From the NCBI GenBank assembly GCA_015501585.1, contig JADNRY010000113.1, positions 124,001 to 188,000 on the forward strand: a stretch of 64,000 bases of DNA, in the 5' to 3' direction. Below are positions 9,801 through 21,504 of the stretch, piece after piece. A program made the translations under genes and the position numbers. The DNA is from Rhodocollybia butyracea (lineage: Eukaryota; Basidiomycota; Agaricomycetes; Agaricales; Omphalotaceae). Within the stretch, counting starts at the first letter, position 1, and every line of letters begins with the position of its first letter. A model generated the notes under the pieces. That model was not told the origin of the DNA and made no database searches. It worked only from the letters and a program-made list of their open reading frames with translations.

Positions 9801-12800
9801 TTCCAGCCCGTTCTCGACTGTTTACTTTTAGCCCAAAAGGAAGCCGAATTGATGATCGCTGAGATCGAAAAGGCCATCGCTGAACACGACATTCAAGGAG
9901 AAGCACTTAAAAAGGAAGCTGCTGAACAGCGGGCAGCACTGGATCAAAATCGTGCATCTAGTTCCTCAGGCAAGGGCAAAGCAAAACAGAGATCCGTATC
10001 GCCTCTCTCCCAGGATGAGATGGATGAAGACGAAGACGACGATCTTGGTCTGCCCAAGACTCCTGCTGGAAAGGAGCATGGAGACAAACGGCGTGCTCTC
10101 ATACATCGTCTCCGTGAAGCTCGTATCCAGTACCATCGAGTCAAGTTTTTACAGGGTGATGCCTATCATAATCTTGGTACCAAGTACACTGCTCAAGAGG
10201 ATGACGCTTATGCATCTGCTGAAGTCATTCGTCGGAATCTCCTGAAATGCAAGTGTACTTCGAATCGACGGAAGGAATTTCTACTGACGTGGCATTTTCC
10301 GTTCTCAGCTACTGAACAGGACGCCAAGGATGGAATGGCTTTGTTAAAGCTCGACCTCATTGGTGGCAGGTCAGGTGTAGACAAGGAAAGCCTACTGATA
10401 CCAGTCCCTTATTTGGAAGAAGGAGGTATTAGATCAGCGGATTTGGTGAGGAGTTCGTTTTATTCAGCTAGACCATTGCTTATCCTCGGTATACAGATCG
10501 AAGAACTGCACGAACTAATTGAAAACGTTCTCAACGAGGTATGTAGATCTTGATGCTCAATCTTCACACCCTTTCTGACGCATCTCTCGAAGCAAACTGA
10601 GCTTTTGTGGGAATGGCGGTCTAAAATTCACGAGCTCCTCACCCAGAACCTCACTTCTGGAGACGATGATGCTGATGGTCAGGAATACCAGCGCACGCTC
10701 GACAACCAAGGTGAAGCGGAAACATACTTGCAAGCTTATGCCGCACTTCTTGCCGACCGCCGGGAAGCTCTTACCAACGAACGAACTCTCTTGGCTGCTC
10801 ATGATGCAAAGTAAGCGCAAGCTTGGATCTCAAGAGCGATCTGACCTACATGTTGATAGGGAAACGAAGCAACGAATAACCAAGGCTGCTCTAAAAGCTA
10901 TGGCGGTGGACACATTAGATATACCCGCTGACATCGACATACAGCCCGAGCATGAAGTCCTCTTTAAACAACTGTCCGATCAAAGAAAAGCTTTGCTTCT
11001 TGATTTGAATGGTCGTGCCGTTAGAAGCGTAAGTGATTTATCTAGTACAAGTCTTTGATGCTGCTAAACCTGATGTACAGATCCTTGTCAACTTGACTGG
11101 AGCACACTCTCGGACTGCTCAAAACGATCCCGAGAGACTCCTACTAACCGTAGCTATCGCAGATTTGCGTAAACTGATCGGCTCTCAGCGTCAGTGCTTG
11201 CTCACTTTTATCTTTTTGTTTTCCTCATATTGAATTCACCACAGAGACAATGATGGACAAGGTGAGCGCAGATCTCGCGCTCTTCCGAAAGGCCTTCAAC
11301 CAGCGGGTGCTGTATTTCCGGCAACTACAAGAGATCTCCGATTCTGTTGCCGACGTTGAATTCGAAGGGACGAAAGAAGACGCTCTAAATTACTCGGAAA
11401 AGGAGATTAAAGATTTAGACTCGCAGATCACTGCTAAGAGGGCTCACCTACGATATCTCAACCATCTTGTTAAAAGCAACGAGGAAGACGAAATGGACGA
11501 GGAAGACAAGCTGTGTGTCTTGTGCCGCTGTGACTTTGAAAGAGGTTTCATTACTACATGGTAAGCTGTTTGTTGTCCGCGTGAACCTTATCTGACGCAT
11601 TATGATCAGCGCGCACATCTTTTGTGAGGGTTGCCTCAAAGAGTGGATGGGTAAAAAAGATGGAAAAACTTGCCCTGTTTGTCGGTGAGTTTGAGATATC
11701 AATATGCTGCTTTAGTTTCACCACTGAGGTCTTTTGTCAAGTGTCACTATCGATTCAGAGAATCTGCAACGTTTTACGCTGCAAGGTCAACAACCCCCTC
11801 CGAAACCCATGGTGAACGGCGAACTTATACCTACATCTCGTAGAAAAATAGAATACAACATAATTGGTGAGTGGACCACGGTTCTCCAAATTGTTCTGAC
11901 TGCAGTTTTCTATACTCAGACGCAACGGTATTCGAAGCGGTACAATCAATGGAAGCCATCGGGGATTACGGGACCAAGATCCAGACGCTTGTTCGACATC
12001 TCTTGTATCTGGAACAGGTTGATCCAGGTTCCAAAAGTATCATTTTCTCCGCCTGGGCTGATTCCTTAACTAGTGGGTCTCCTTGTACGCTATTCCAACA
12101 ATTCATACTGACATTCCATTTCTTCTTCCAGTTCTGGAGCGGGCTTTGCATGAAAATGGTATGAGCTCGCCAGGGCTCCCAGAATTGGAGCTGATGTAAT
12201 ATTTAGGCATCATTTCAATCCGGATAGATCGAGGAACGAGAGGAGAAGGACCCGTGAAGAAATTTAAGAGTCACCCAGAAATATCTGTCCTTCTACTTCA
12301 TGGGTTCGTATCCTAGTGCTTGCTAGCCGTTTTATCAACTGAACATGTTGTTTTCAGTGAACGGGAAAATGCGGGACTCAACGTTACTTGCGCTTCTCGT
12401 GTGTTTTTGTTGGAGAGTGTTGTCCATCATGGGTTTGAAATTCAAGGTATTTTATCGTTTCGTTTTATCCATGTGATGCAATCTTTATGATGTTGTACCA
12501 GCAATTGCGAGAATCGATAGATTGGGTCAAACGCGAGCTACCGAAGGTATGTGGTTTGAATTGATTGTCACAACTTGCGAGCTCACTTTTGGATGACAGT
12601 CTATTGCTACTACGCCGAAGACACCGTTGAAAGAAATATTCTCGATCTCGCCGCTCGTCAAGGACTTTCTTTATACACCAAGGAAAACTCTGCTGGGAGT
12701 CTCAACGTCTCGTCTTTCGCAAATGACAAACAGATTATTGACTCACCCTCCAAGAAAAACACGAAAGCTGGGAAGGGTGACTTTATATCTAAGTGAGTCG

Positions 12801-13049
12801 ATGTTCCTCTGCTGGGCTCAAATACTAAGTTAAGTATTTCACCGTAGGGTCGACGACATGCTGGCAATTCTTTTCCCTCATATGTTCGAAGATGTGGAAT
12901 ATCTCCTACCTTCTGAAGATCTAGTCATGTCTGATGTGACGAATGTCCATGACGATGCTCAACAAGGAGGAAGCCGGACTACATGGAAAGGGAAAGGCAG
13001 AGCGATACAGGAGAATGCAGTAGCGGGACCGTCTAGATTACGGTGTTGA
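6820..13049 (+). CDS. SNF2-family helicase/RING E3 ubiquitin ligase (SHPRH/IRC20-like)
   Basis: A nuclear DNA translocase-ubiquitin ligase; in other organisms SHPRH (Irc20 in budding yeast) acts in DNA damage tolerance and modifies PCNA or chromatin proteins. Domains in order: N-terminal region; SNF2 N-lobe with Walker A EEPGLGKTIET (near 8065), TLIVTPATLATQWFDELK, and a DEVQ box in VVMDEVQMAG (near 8770), the variant seen in this family; a long insert with charged coiled coil (9800-11480); a C3HC4 RING (CVLC...CAHIFCEGC...CPVC, 11510-11690); and the C-lobe with SKSIIFSAWADSL, AGLNVT and QAIARIDRLGQT (11950-12540). The SNF2-insert-RING-helicase C order is diagnostic. There are about 20 short introns, e.g. 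about 8187-8242. I chose the ATG at 6820 because it is the first in frame. An ATG at 6747 is out of frame unless an intron intervenes. Confidence 0.9.
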
Positions 13050-13560
13050 GGGAAGCCAGCCTTCTCCACACTTCATCGGTCGTGCTGGGTCCTTTTTGCT
13101 TGCTTGAACTATTTTATACGTATGTACTTGTATCTGACTTGCTTGCATAGAGCATATATTGCAGATGAACAGTCTTGAACCCGTGTCCACGGCACACCTA
13201 CGGAGCTCATAGTAATTCCGAATGTAGTGCTAACACAAGCGAAATAGAATTAAGGTAGAGACGTCAACGTGTCAACGTTGGACCACGGATGATAAACAAG
13301 AAAGCATGTTAATAGCGACTTAATGATAGGCTCGTCATTGTACTTGGAAGCGAAGTAGAGGAGGATGAAGGCTAGTTTGATTGGAGAAGATACAGCCCCA
13401 GTTCATTCGAATCCAGAAAGAATCTCGTGCAGTGAGGACCATCCCCACATTCACTTTTTTACATTATATTTAGTCGGAGGTGATGGTCTTGCCATGTTCG
13501 TTCTATATTGTTCATTTTGATTCGTGAATGGTCGATGCATGTACGGATCATTGAATCCAA
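13050..13560. other. Intergenic between convergent genes
   Basis: The 3' flanks of the SNF2-RING gene and of the minus-strand GPI-type gene. I see no gene or repeat. Confidence 0.6.
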
Positions 13561-14185
13561 TCAGAGAACCAATATCGTGCCTCCGAACAACGCCAGTATC
13601 GATATAATGGCACCGAAAGAGAAGCAAAAGCCGCAAGCTCCTAGCGCGCCATTACTAGAGCTCGAAGCTCCTAAAGTAGCAGCAGCAGGAGTGGAGTGAT
13701 TCGAAGCGGCTGGGATACTCGGAGCAGCTACACTCACTGTAGCCGTGATAGCAAATGAAGATGGGGAACCTTCACTACCAGCGGAAACAGCGGGGGATGT
13801 TTGTGTATCTGTCTCGCTAGTGACAGCAGTGTCTGATTCGCTCGGAGACTCGGAAGAGGTGGGGGAGGAGGGAGTACTTATTGAAGTGACTAGAGTCGTA
13901 GAAGTAACGGATGAGCCGGGGACAGTGGTAAACGATGTTTCGAAAGACGTGGATACAGCTATCGAAGTCGCTGTGACAATGACTTCCGTCGGTGTAGTGG
14001 TTCTAATGTTCCCAAGAAGGTTAGATGAAATTCAATGAGCGAAAGATTGTTCCTCACGTATTCGGATTACCACTTGCTGAACTTTGAGCTTGAGAAACTG
14101 CGGCCGCAGATATCCCTTCGAAGCTCAAGGCAAGGAATGTGAGCGCAAACGCGAAAAGAGTGATCTGGGATTGGGAATAAAACAT
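13561..14185 (-). CDS. Ser/Thr-rich GPI-anchored cell-surface protein
   Basis: Two exons (14185-14058 and 14002-13561) with a 55-nt intron (GTGAGG..CATTAG) give 189 residues. The N-terminus is a secretion signal (ITLFAFALTFLALSFEGISA). A body made mainly of Thr, Ser, Val and Pro follows, expected to be heavily O-mannosylated. The C-terminus has a small-residue cleavage region (SSSSNGALGA) followed by a hydrophobic tail ending GGTILVL, the classic GPI-attachment signal. Such proteins are secreted and linked to the plasma membrane or wall glucan. There is no enzymatic domain, so the precise role cannot be read from sequence. A second protein at 56414-57040 has the same architecture and, by my exon model, the same length. 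Confidence 0.75.
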
Positions 14186-14726
14186 TTTCGGATAGCTTTT
14201 CTCGAGAAGCTGAATGGCGGAAAGAAAAAGCTTGGAAAAAGCTGCACAAAAATCTTAGAGAGAGACCGGAAAGGAGATCGGAAAGGAGAAGTAAGTGTTC
14301 AACGCTGAACGGGGAATAAATATATAGGCCTAAAACCCGGGAGGTGAGCAGCCCCAATGCGACCATCAACCTCAAGCTCCACAGGACAGCAATTACATGA
14401 TTATACAGTATTCTGAGTGGGAACAGGAGTTGAACATGTGGAGTTAAAATCAGGTAAATATTGATGGAAATATTCAGTGTTCGGAACGGAGGAAAGGCGT
14501 ATTGCTTCGGAGTGATACCATCCCACTATTATATTGCTGTTTGCAGAAATGAATTCCATCCGTCAATTTTTTCTCAGTGTTGTATATAAGCCATTAAGCT
14601 ATGTATATGAGGGTGGGAGATAGAGAGGCGTATGGACTGTGGAAGGCGTTGGGCGTTGAACGCTGGGAAGGTGTTGAAATGGAGGTTAAAGTCAACATTG
14701 ATTCATCATGGTACTGAGCTTTAGCA
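14186..14726. other. Intergenic
   Basis: The 5' flank of the GPI-type gene. No supported gene. Short antisense frames here lack family resemblance. Confidence 0.5.
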
Positions 14727-15095
14727 CTAATAACGTAATGTTTCCCACACGATATCTCCGAGTTTGCCGAGAGTTGCATGCTCACTGTGGAGATGGATCC
14801 GGAACATGAGCGCGTCAACCCTTCTTTGATAGCCAACTCATAAAAGACGAATTCAGCATAGCAAGACTGTTACCTGTCCAGAACATAAACGATAGAACGT
14901 GTCATATGCACCATAGGAGCCCAAGCTCTCAAGATCTCAAGCTCAAGCTCAAGGTTGATACGATTGGCATTCTCTCTACAAGCCGGTGAGATTGGAGCAT
15001 CATTAACACTGGTAGAAGGACTCACTCGTAGAGACAGATGATCCTTGGATGATACACACATCAGTGAACACAGATCGTGGCGCTACCGTGGAAGG

Positions 15096-15101
15096 TATAA
15101 G
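15096..15101 (+). promoter_or_regulatory. Degenerate TATA box of unit A gene
   Basis: TATAAG replaces the TATAAAAAG found at the equivalent place in unit B (16291), with flanking sequence conserved (AAGGTCAACTACGCCAGTG). Confidence 0.5.
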
Positions 15102-15138
15102 AAGGTCAACTACGCCAGTGGTACTTTACCGAGAACAT

Positions 15139-15757
15139 ATGACGAATTTCTTTTTTTACAAAGGACAGCCCCAAAAGCACTGGTATCGTTGAAGAGGGAC
15201 ACGATGCCGATAGCTCCTCATCCTACGCAGTCGAAACTCCTTCGGATATACTTCACAGAGAGATCACGACAATCTACAAAGGGCTCAACAAGGAGAAAGT
15301 CGGTTCCATAGAGATTCATAATTATCGTCACGACGTTGTGAACGTGAGGGGAACAAACATCTCCCTGACTACATCATTCACTGGGACATCCGGGTTCGTG
15401 ACCGCATTTTCCCCCGTCTGCTCTTCCATTCGAGGTTGTAAACGTGAATATTTTCAGGGAGTTCACCGCTTCCGATGGTCAAGCGTATAAATGGGCTTGG
15501 AAGCAACCCGCAATCGAGGTGGGTTCAAAACTTTTCGAGCTTCTTCTCACATTATGTTCTCAAAGTGTATAAAGCTGCTCGCTCACGATGGCTCTGAAAC
15601 CTTGGTTGCCCGCTATGACCGAGCGCATATCTTGGTATACCCTCAGGCATTGCATATTGTAGAAGAGGTCCTAGTAACACTGCTCTATATGCTGCAGACA
15701 ACGAGGAGGGATGATATCCATGGACAAATCATTGCCACTGTGGGGGCTAACCGATAA
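15139..15757 (+). pseudogene. DUF6593-like protein, frameshifted tandem copy A
   Basis: It aligns along its whole length with the intact copy at 16337-16967. The start ATG is kept, but the T run after GAATTTC has seven T (15151-15157) instead of six, which shifts the frame after about five codons and reaches a stop soon after (KHWYR then TGA). The later exons remain well conserved, including LLAHDGSETLVARYDRAHIL and the ending to the stop at 15755-15757, whose last residues differ from copy B. The loss looks recent, since the rest is little decayed. A sequencing error in the homopolymer is the main alternative, in which case this would be a second functional gene. Confidence 0.75.
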
Positions 15758-16290
15758 TCTGGCCCGGGAAGACGCGAGGATTAGGTGACAATATTCTCGG
15801 CTATTCCTGAACAGAAATTTCTACATAAGTAGTAATGTATTCTGTAGTTATTATTATGGGCATAGTTAAGGATTTTTTAAGCTAGTTCCTGCACAATCTT
15901 AATAACGTAGTAATGTTTCCCACACGATATCTCCGAGTTTGCTGATAAAGTGGAGTGACTGGGCAGAGTTGCATCTAGTTGCATGCTCACTGGAGATGGA
16001 TTCTGGAACATTAGTGCGTCAACCCTTCTTTGACGGCCAACTCATAAAAGAGCACAGCAAGACTGCTACCTCCTATCCAGAACATGAACGATGGAACGTG
16101 TATCATGCACCATACTAAGGAGCTCAAACTCGAGGTTGATACGATTGGCATTCTCTCTACAAGACGGTGAGATTGGAGCATCATTAGCACTGGTGGAAGT
16201 ACTCATTCGTAGAGACAGATGATCCTTGTATGATGCACACATCAGTGAACACAGATCGTGGCGCTACCTCAAGTCTCCACTAGTGGAAGG

Positions 16291-16299
16291 TATAAAAAG
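16291..16299 (+). promoter_or_regulatory. TATA box of the DUF6593-like gene
   Basis: TATAAAAAG lies 46 bp upstream of the ATG at 16337, a good match to a core promoter. Confidence 0.65.
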
Positions 16300-16336
16300 G
16301 TCAACTACGCCAGTGATAGTACTTTACCGAGACCGT

Positions 16337-16967
16337 ATGACCAATTTCTTTTTTACAAAGGACAGCCCAAAAAGCACTGATATCGTTGAAGAGGGACACG
16401 ATGCTGATAGCTCCTCATCCTATAGAGTCGAAACTCCTTCGGTTATACTTCACAGAGCGATCACGACAATCTACAAAGGGCTCAACAAGGAGAAAGTCGG
16501 TTCCATAGAGATTCATCATTATGGTCACGATGTTGTGAACGTGAGGGGAACAAATATTTCCCTGACTACATCATTCGCTGGGACTTCCGGGTTCGTAGTT
16601 TCACCCCGTCTACCCTTCCATTCGAGGGTGTAAACGTAACTCTTTCCAGGGAGTTCACCGCTTCCGATGGTCAAGCGTATAAATGGGCTTGGAAGCAACC
16701 CGCAATCGAGGTGGGTTCAAAACTTTACTTTTCGAACTTCTTCTCACTGTTATCAAACCCTTGTTTATACAGCTGCTCGCTCACGATGGCTCTGAAACCT
16801 TGGTTGCCCGCTATGATCGAGCGCATATCTTGGTATACCCTCAGGCATTGCATATTGTAGATGAGGTCCTAGTAACATTGCTCTATATGCTGCAGACAAC
16901 AAAGAGGGATGATACCCATGGACAAACGGATATCGTTGCGTCAGGTGGGTTAGCTCAGCCAGGTTAG
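16337..16967 (+). CDS. DUF6593-like protein, intact tandem copy B
   Basis: Three exons (16337-16590, 16650-16710, 16773-16967) joined by canonical introns give 169 residues. The sequence runs from MTNFFFTKDSPKSTDIVEEG through a segment with VRGTNISLTTSF to GEFTASDGQAYKWAWKQ, ELLAHDGSETLVARYD and ALHIVDEVLVTLLYMLQ. The pattern of DGxxYKW, a strand with VARY, and a final hydrophobic helix or strand (LHIxDExVxTxxY) matches the DUF6593 family, which is abundant in mushrooms and of unknown function. The family is intracellular as far as one can tell; there is no signal peptide or TM segment. A TATA box 46 bp upstream and the near-identical copy A mark it as a recent tandem duplicate. Family assignment is by motif only. 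Confidence 0.75.
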
Positions 16968-17694
16968 CTTACGCGTAGATTCTTTGCTTTTTTCCCTAGT
17001 ACGAATTTATCTTCCTGAAGTAGACGCTTTTCTAAATGAAAATGAACGCTGTACGCATCGGAGAGAAATTCATTGAGTTCAGTAACAATGTTAAACGAAT
17101 CTCCCACAGTATGTATGCGAATACTTCTTCCAGAATCTGGGAGGGTTTAGGAGGGATAACTTATCAGCGCATTGAAATCTCCTTTTTGGCTTCTGTAAGC
17201 TTGTGGGGACCTTCAAGACTACGGTTTTGAATGTCTGCTGCCTTGAACAGCTGCGTAGTAGAGTCGATGAGAATATGGCTTGGGCAAATAGTATCCTGAA
17301 ACTCGATATTGACCGAACTGGGGCCATCCATCATACCGATATCATTTGGGAAGATATTGAGTGGCTGTTTAGACAGGCATTTTTCCATTACCGTGTTTAA
17401 GCGCGCCTACCTAGGGCTCAAAGTTGAAGGAAGTAGAGCTAGTGGCCCAGGGTTGAAAAACAGACAGGACATCTTTCCGAAAGTTTGGTTGCGAGTCATA
17501 TCGCGTCGCTCAAAGTTGCAGTTTATGCTGTGCGACAAAACAAAAGACGATAATACTTAAAATGAAAGGCTGGAATGCTCGCGCTCACTGAACGTCACTG
17601 CCCCCCCGGTGGGAATGAGGAAGAACACCGTGAATCTTGGCATTGATGCAGCGGGCAAGGGACGATTTGTACAGTGAACGAGGAATGATTCTCT
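16968..17694. other. No gene recognised
   Basis: Several overlapping frames of 60-85 codons exist on both strands around 17036-17560, but none resembles a known family and splice signals do not join them convincingly. Confidence 0.4.
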
Positions 17695-19148
17695 CTAGAC
17701 CGCCTCACACGTCTTCACCGAATACGTGTCATCAGTATCCACATCTGGACTTTCTGGAGCAACTGAATCCCAACTGGAAACCCCTTTAACCCTATCCACA
17801 AAGCTCACTCCAATCCGCGGCATGTCGATGCTAACCCCGCTATCAGATGATGGTTTTTCAAATACCAAGGCTGAATCTGGTTGCTCGGAAAGTATACTGT
17901 TCATGTTGAATGATTTTTGTAAGGAGACAAGGATTACGGTCGATAAGTATATGCACTGGATCGCACACAAAGCAGTCAATACATCGTATAATAAACTGTC
18001 TTTCAACTACGCACCGATAATTGAGGGAGCACACATTCAAATATTTCGGCAGCAAAAGCTCCCATTATGGCAACACTACTGATCATGGACAATATCTTCA
18101 ACGGTGGCAACTCAGTGTTAGGAACTGTTTGAAGACAAACTTCATAAAATTGAACTCACCCAATATAAACAGTAGATCATTCCAGATTCAGTGAGCAATA
18201 CCAGGACACGGTTGACTGGCGATGTCCGGCGTTCCCCTGGCTGTCCAGAAGGATAAAGATGAGCAATTATTTGTGTGCGGAACTCCCTGCGTATTAGCTC
18301 AAGTCAGAACCCACTCAGCGAGTACAAACAACTTGAATATATCAACCAGAATTTGGCTCCAACCAGCAGCGTGGCAACCACGTTTGTAAACAAGAGTGGA
18401 ACATAGTAGGTGAGGTTGGATATAGAGACGGTCAAAGATGCTGATCTACTTCTCAGGCTAATGGCAAGAGTGGTCACAATCGCCGCTTTAAACGATGGAA
18501 TTCAGTTTGATAGCTCGTTTGTACGAAATCAAAGAATAGATACATACTGATACTGCCCAGCATACAAAATACAATGACTCCTCGGGCTTGTTTGTTTCGC
18601 GGGTACAAAACCCAGGCTCTCCAGCATACTATTCCATCGCTCAAAAGAAACTAGGTTGATCATATAAGAAGCAGTATAGAAGATTAGACAACCATGCTCA
18701 CATTAATCCTGGTAAATATATCAAGGCAAAAGTATTGCGCTCCCCGCGCAACCGGGATCGGTGGTGGGGGAGGTCCACCAAGACTTTTGATCTCGGCAAT
18801 GAACCTCAGGATGTAAATAGCTTCAGACACGCTGCTTCCAATGTACATGCAAAATATAACGACCAGGAGCACTTGACGAGGCCTTGACGCAATTATGCCT
18901 CGAGTTCTAGAAATATGCAATCAATGATGTACGGGGGCCTGTAGGTAGATAGGGCTGACATGAGCGTGTACATTGTCAGGAACACCAGCGCTGTATTGAT
19001 ACCTGCGAGCAAAAATATCAGTACATCGAACGACACCATACTAGACCATTAACATCGACGCACCCCACACACCCATTCCGATTGCAGCTTCGATGATATT
19101 CTCTTGAAGTGCTGTTTGGTCCATAGGGCTGACTGTGACTAATATCAT
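17695..19148 (-). CDS. Agaricomycete multi-pass (about seven TM) membrane protein
   Basis: A spliced minus-strand gene. Exon 1 ends TALQENIIEAAIGMGVWG (donor GTGCGT near 19070), then INTALVFLTMYTLMSALS, RPRQVLLVVIFCMYIGSSVS, the hallmark LLSDGIVCWRAWVLYPRN (about 18640), VLVLLTESGMIYCLYW (about 18190), LYDVLTALCAIQCIYLSTVI (about 17985), and a cytosolic tail with acidic and Ser/Pro residues ending at 17695. The SDGxVxWRAWVLYP motif marks a large mushroom family predicted as plasma-membrane proteins. Function is not established. All introns I traced are canonical and in frame, so the gene looks intact. The start could be the ATG at 19148 or the one at 19124. A TATA-like sequence lies near 19215-19225. 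It resembles, but is distinct from, the broken copies at 1.8-6.4 kb. Confidence 0.75.
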
Positions 19149-20096
19149 TTTGTTGTATGGGAAGAAGTCTGGAGCTGAGTTGGGAAACGAAAACGATAGG
19201 AGCAACTTGCCGTTTATATATTCCGTATGCAGCACTGTGTGAGAATTTTGCAGATAACACAGAGGCGAAACAGTTAATCTGTCAAATGTTGACTCAAAAA
19301 TATGATACAAATGATACAAATGATTCAAACTTTGGCCAAAATTTCAGCCTTGGGGGTTCTGCACTGGATGCCGCTTCCGGCATTTTCCGGCACTGTGCAG
19401 CTGTGGAGTGCCGGACAGCGGCTCTGGTAACCGTGGAATACCATCATGAAATTGATTATATGCGCTGCTGCCTGCTGTTGGCCGTTACACTTGTTGAAAT
19501 GTTCAACTGCCAACTGTTAACATGAATCCATGTGGAAGATCCATCCACTGTCCCAAAACAGCTGATAATTCTCTATGTTCTCAGGATACAGTGACTCCTC
19601 TAGTACTTGGCCCTGATTTCTTTCTATCTACTTTGAAAGTACCAAGGACGTACACACATCTGTAGGGATCGGGGGGAGACTACCAAGAACGCTGCCAGGA
19701 GCCGACCGTTGTTGCCAGCGCATATGGGGAACGCCCCAGTAAGTTGAGAGCAGGTCTTCCCTCGCATAATACCTTTATTTTGAGTGGTCCCATCGTCATT
19801 ATGATTTAATAAAATATAGTATTGTGATTGCCCTTCTTTGGCGGCCTGTATTTCCCTTCGTTGCGGCACTTTGACTGTACTTAAGTCACTGGGTGTTCAA
19901 TGGCAACTGGCTCGAGCCTATTTTTCGTTGCTTTTTGGGAGACTCTCGTGATTGAGGCCAAAATCAATAACATTCGTCTTCTTATACATCTACAAAGTAG
20001 GTGGTCGGGATTCTCGAGACTAGTCTTCTTAGGATAGAGATGACTCGTAAACTTGTAAACCATACTCCTCATCCAATTCAATTTGTAGACTAGTTT
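19149..20096. other. Intergenic
   Basis: 5' flank of the membrane-protein gene and 3' flank of the GH62 gene. No gene supported; a short GC-rich stretch near 19370-19420 repeats CCGGCA. Confidence 0.55.
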
Positions 20097-21447
20097 TCAA
20101 CAAGCTGAGTTAGTGGCAGTAAGAAGAGCAAGCTTCCAGGGAAGTGCGTTGTAGTCTCCGGATGCAGAAGGCGAGATACCCTGGTAGAGGTAACGCATGT
20201 TGCATGGGCTAATTGTCATGGTCTGATCAACATTGGTGCGGATCATCTCTCCATGACTGATATCATCGGTCCATGGAGTACCACTGAATGCGACATTAGC
20301 GGCGCCTGCAAACGGATTGGTCATCGTGGCCGCGTAGGGGGACCACGAGCCCGTGAGACTAGTCGAGGTCCATGAGCGGAAGTACCTACGCCCATTGGTA
20401 CCGATACACTCAACGACGAGTAAATACTCGGTCCCGATAAAGTACACGTTGGACGCCTCGAACAGGTTGTCTGGGTTAGAGTCGGAGAGTGCAATGACAG
20501 GTTGGCTCATCCCGTTGGGGAAGTTACTGAGGGATGTGTCAGAGCGGTAGAGGTGACCGTTGTCGTCCTCGGAGAAGAGATGACAATTTACAGAGTCGCA
20601 GATGACCCACATGTCCACCCAGAACCCGGCACCAATGTTTTTACTAACAATGGAAGGCTCGGAGGAGTAGAAATGCTGGGGCGCGGTCCAGCCGGCGGGG
20701 TTGGTAATATCCGAGTTAGTGGAGTAGGCAGCGTTTCCGTCCTGGTAGATAAGGTACCACTTGTTCTGCGGGGCAAAGAAAAAGACCTGAGGGGCGGCAC
20801 GGTAACCAACTCCGATGGGGGTTGCGTCAAGGTAGTGGAAGGTGGAGGCCTCGGCTTGATTAAAGTCTGTGAAGGTGAAGTAGACGAGATTGTAGCCTGC
20901 ATCTACAGCTGTACTGGCAAAGACATGATATGCGCCCTCATAGAATATAATGGACGGATCCTTCAAAGCGGCGAGATTGTGAGAATCGGCATGAGGTGAG
21001 ATGAGCGGGCCACTGGAGCTCCATGTGAAGGTGGCAGGGAGTTTGGAGGGGGTGGAACCGCCAGCAGAGGATGTACTGGTGGGTTTGGTGCTAGTGGGGG
21101 ATACAATTGGTGTGGTTGATGCCTCGAGACATTGGGAATAGTAAGCTGCCGGCATGTAAGCACTTTTTACTACCGTAGTCAAAAGCTACTTCGTCCTTAC
21201 CGTTCGAAACAGTGCAGACACCCTGGGCGCAGGTAGTTGGGCCGCTAACACAAGTGTCTAGAGTTAATAGCTTCACGAATGTCGAGATGGAACTCACGTC
21301 CAGCCTATCTGGAAGAAGATCAAACGATCAGCACAAGGATAAACCAAAGAAATTACTTACACCACCACATTGGCCGAAGAGAGGCGAACCTGTCTGAGCA
21401 AAAACTACAGAGGCACTCGCTGTAAGAAGCACAAGAGACTTGAGCAT
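20097..21447 (-). CDS. Secreted GH62 alpha-L-arabinofuranosidase with N-terminal CBM1
   Basis: It removes arabinose side chains from arabinoxylan outside the cell. Four exons give 396 residues: 21447-21361, an 11-nt microexon 21308-21298, 21244-21201 and 21145-20097, with introns of 52-55 nt. Residues 1-18 are a signal peptide (ASASVVFAQ end). Residues about 23-54 are a cellulose-binding CBM1 (FGQCGGIGWTGPTTC...YYSQCL) with four Cys. A Ser/Thr/Pro linker follows, then the GH62 beta-propeller from FTWSSSGPLISPHADSHNLA. Expected catalytic positions are visible: Asp in LAALKDPSIIF (base), Asp in GFWVDMWVICD and Glu in DDISHGEMIRTNVDQTM (acid). The splice choice at GTGTTAG is required to restore the CBM1 and avoid a stop. 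The next gene upstream is also a glycosidase. Confidence 0.93.
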
Positions 21448-21496
21448 TGTTAAAAGTGCGCAATGTGGGCTGACCGATGAAGTGGCATAGTGCCAG

Positions 21497-21504
21497 ATTT
21501 TATA
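21497..21504 (-). promoter_or_regulatory. TATA box of the GH62 gene
   Basis: Read on the minus strand, TATAAAAT lies about 50 bp upstream of the ATG at 21447. Confidence 0.6.

Larger units (their letters stand above)
14727..15898 (+). repeat. Tandem duplication, unit A
   Basis: From the sequence around TAATGTTTCCCACACGATAT this unit is repeated about 1.17-1.2 kb downstream (unit B from about 15900), including upstream DNA, a TATA region, three exons and two introns. Unit A carries a frameshifted gene copy and a changed TATA box. Confidence 0.85.
15900..16967 (+). repeat. Tandem duplication, unit B
   Basis: Second copy of the unit that starts at 14727, with the same order of flank, TATA box and three-exon gene. 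Small indels and substitutions separate the two units. After the gene the sequences diverge. Confidence 0.85.

Noticed and set aside
13745..14038. Plus-strand 97-codon frame
   Set aside because: Antisense shadow of the GPI-type gene at 13561-14185, for the same reason of codon composition.
17036..17560. A gene between the DUF6593-like copy and the membrane protein
   Set aside because: Overlapping short frames on both strands with no consistent splice path or family resemblance.
20502..20999. 165-codon plus-strand frame
   Set aside because: Antisense of the GH62 catalytic domain.
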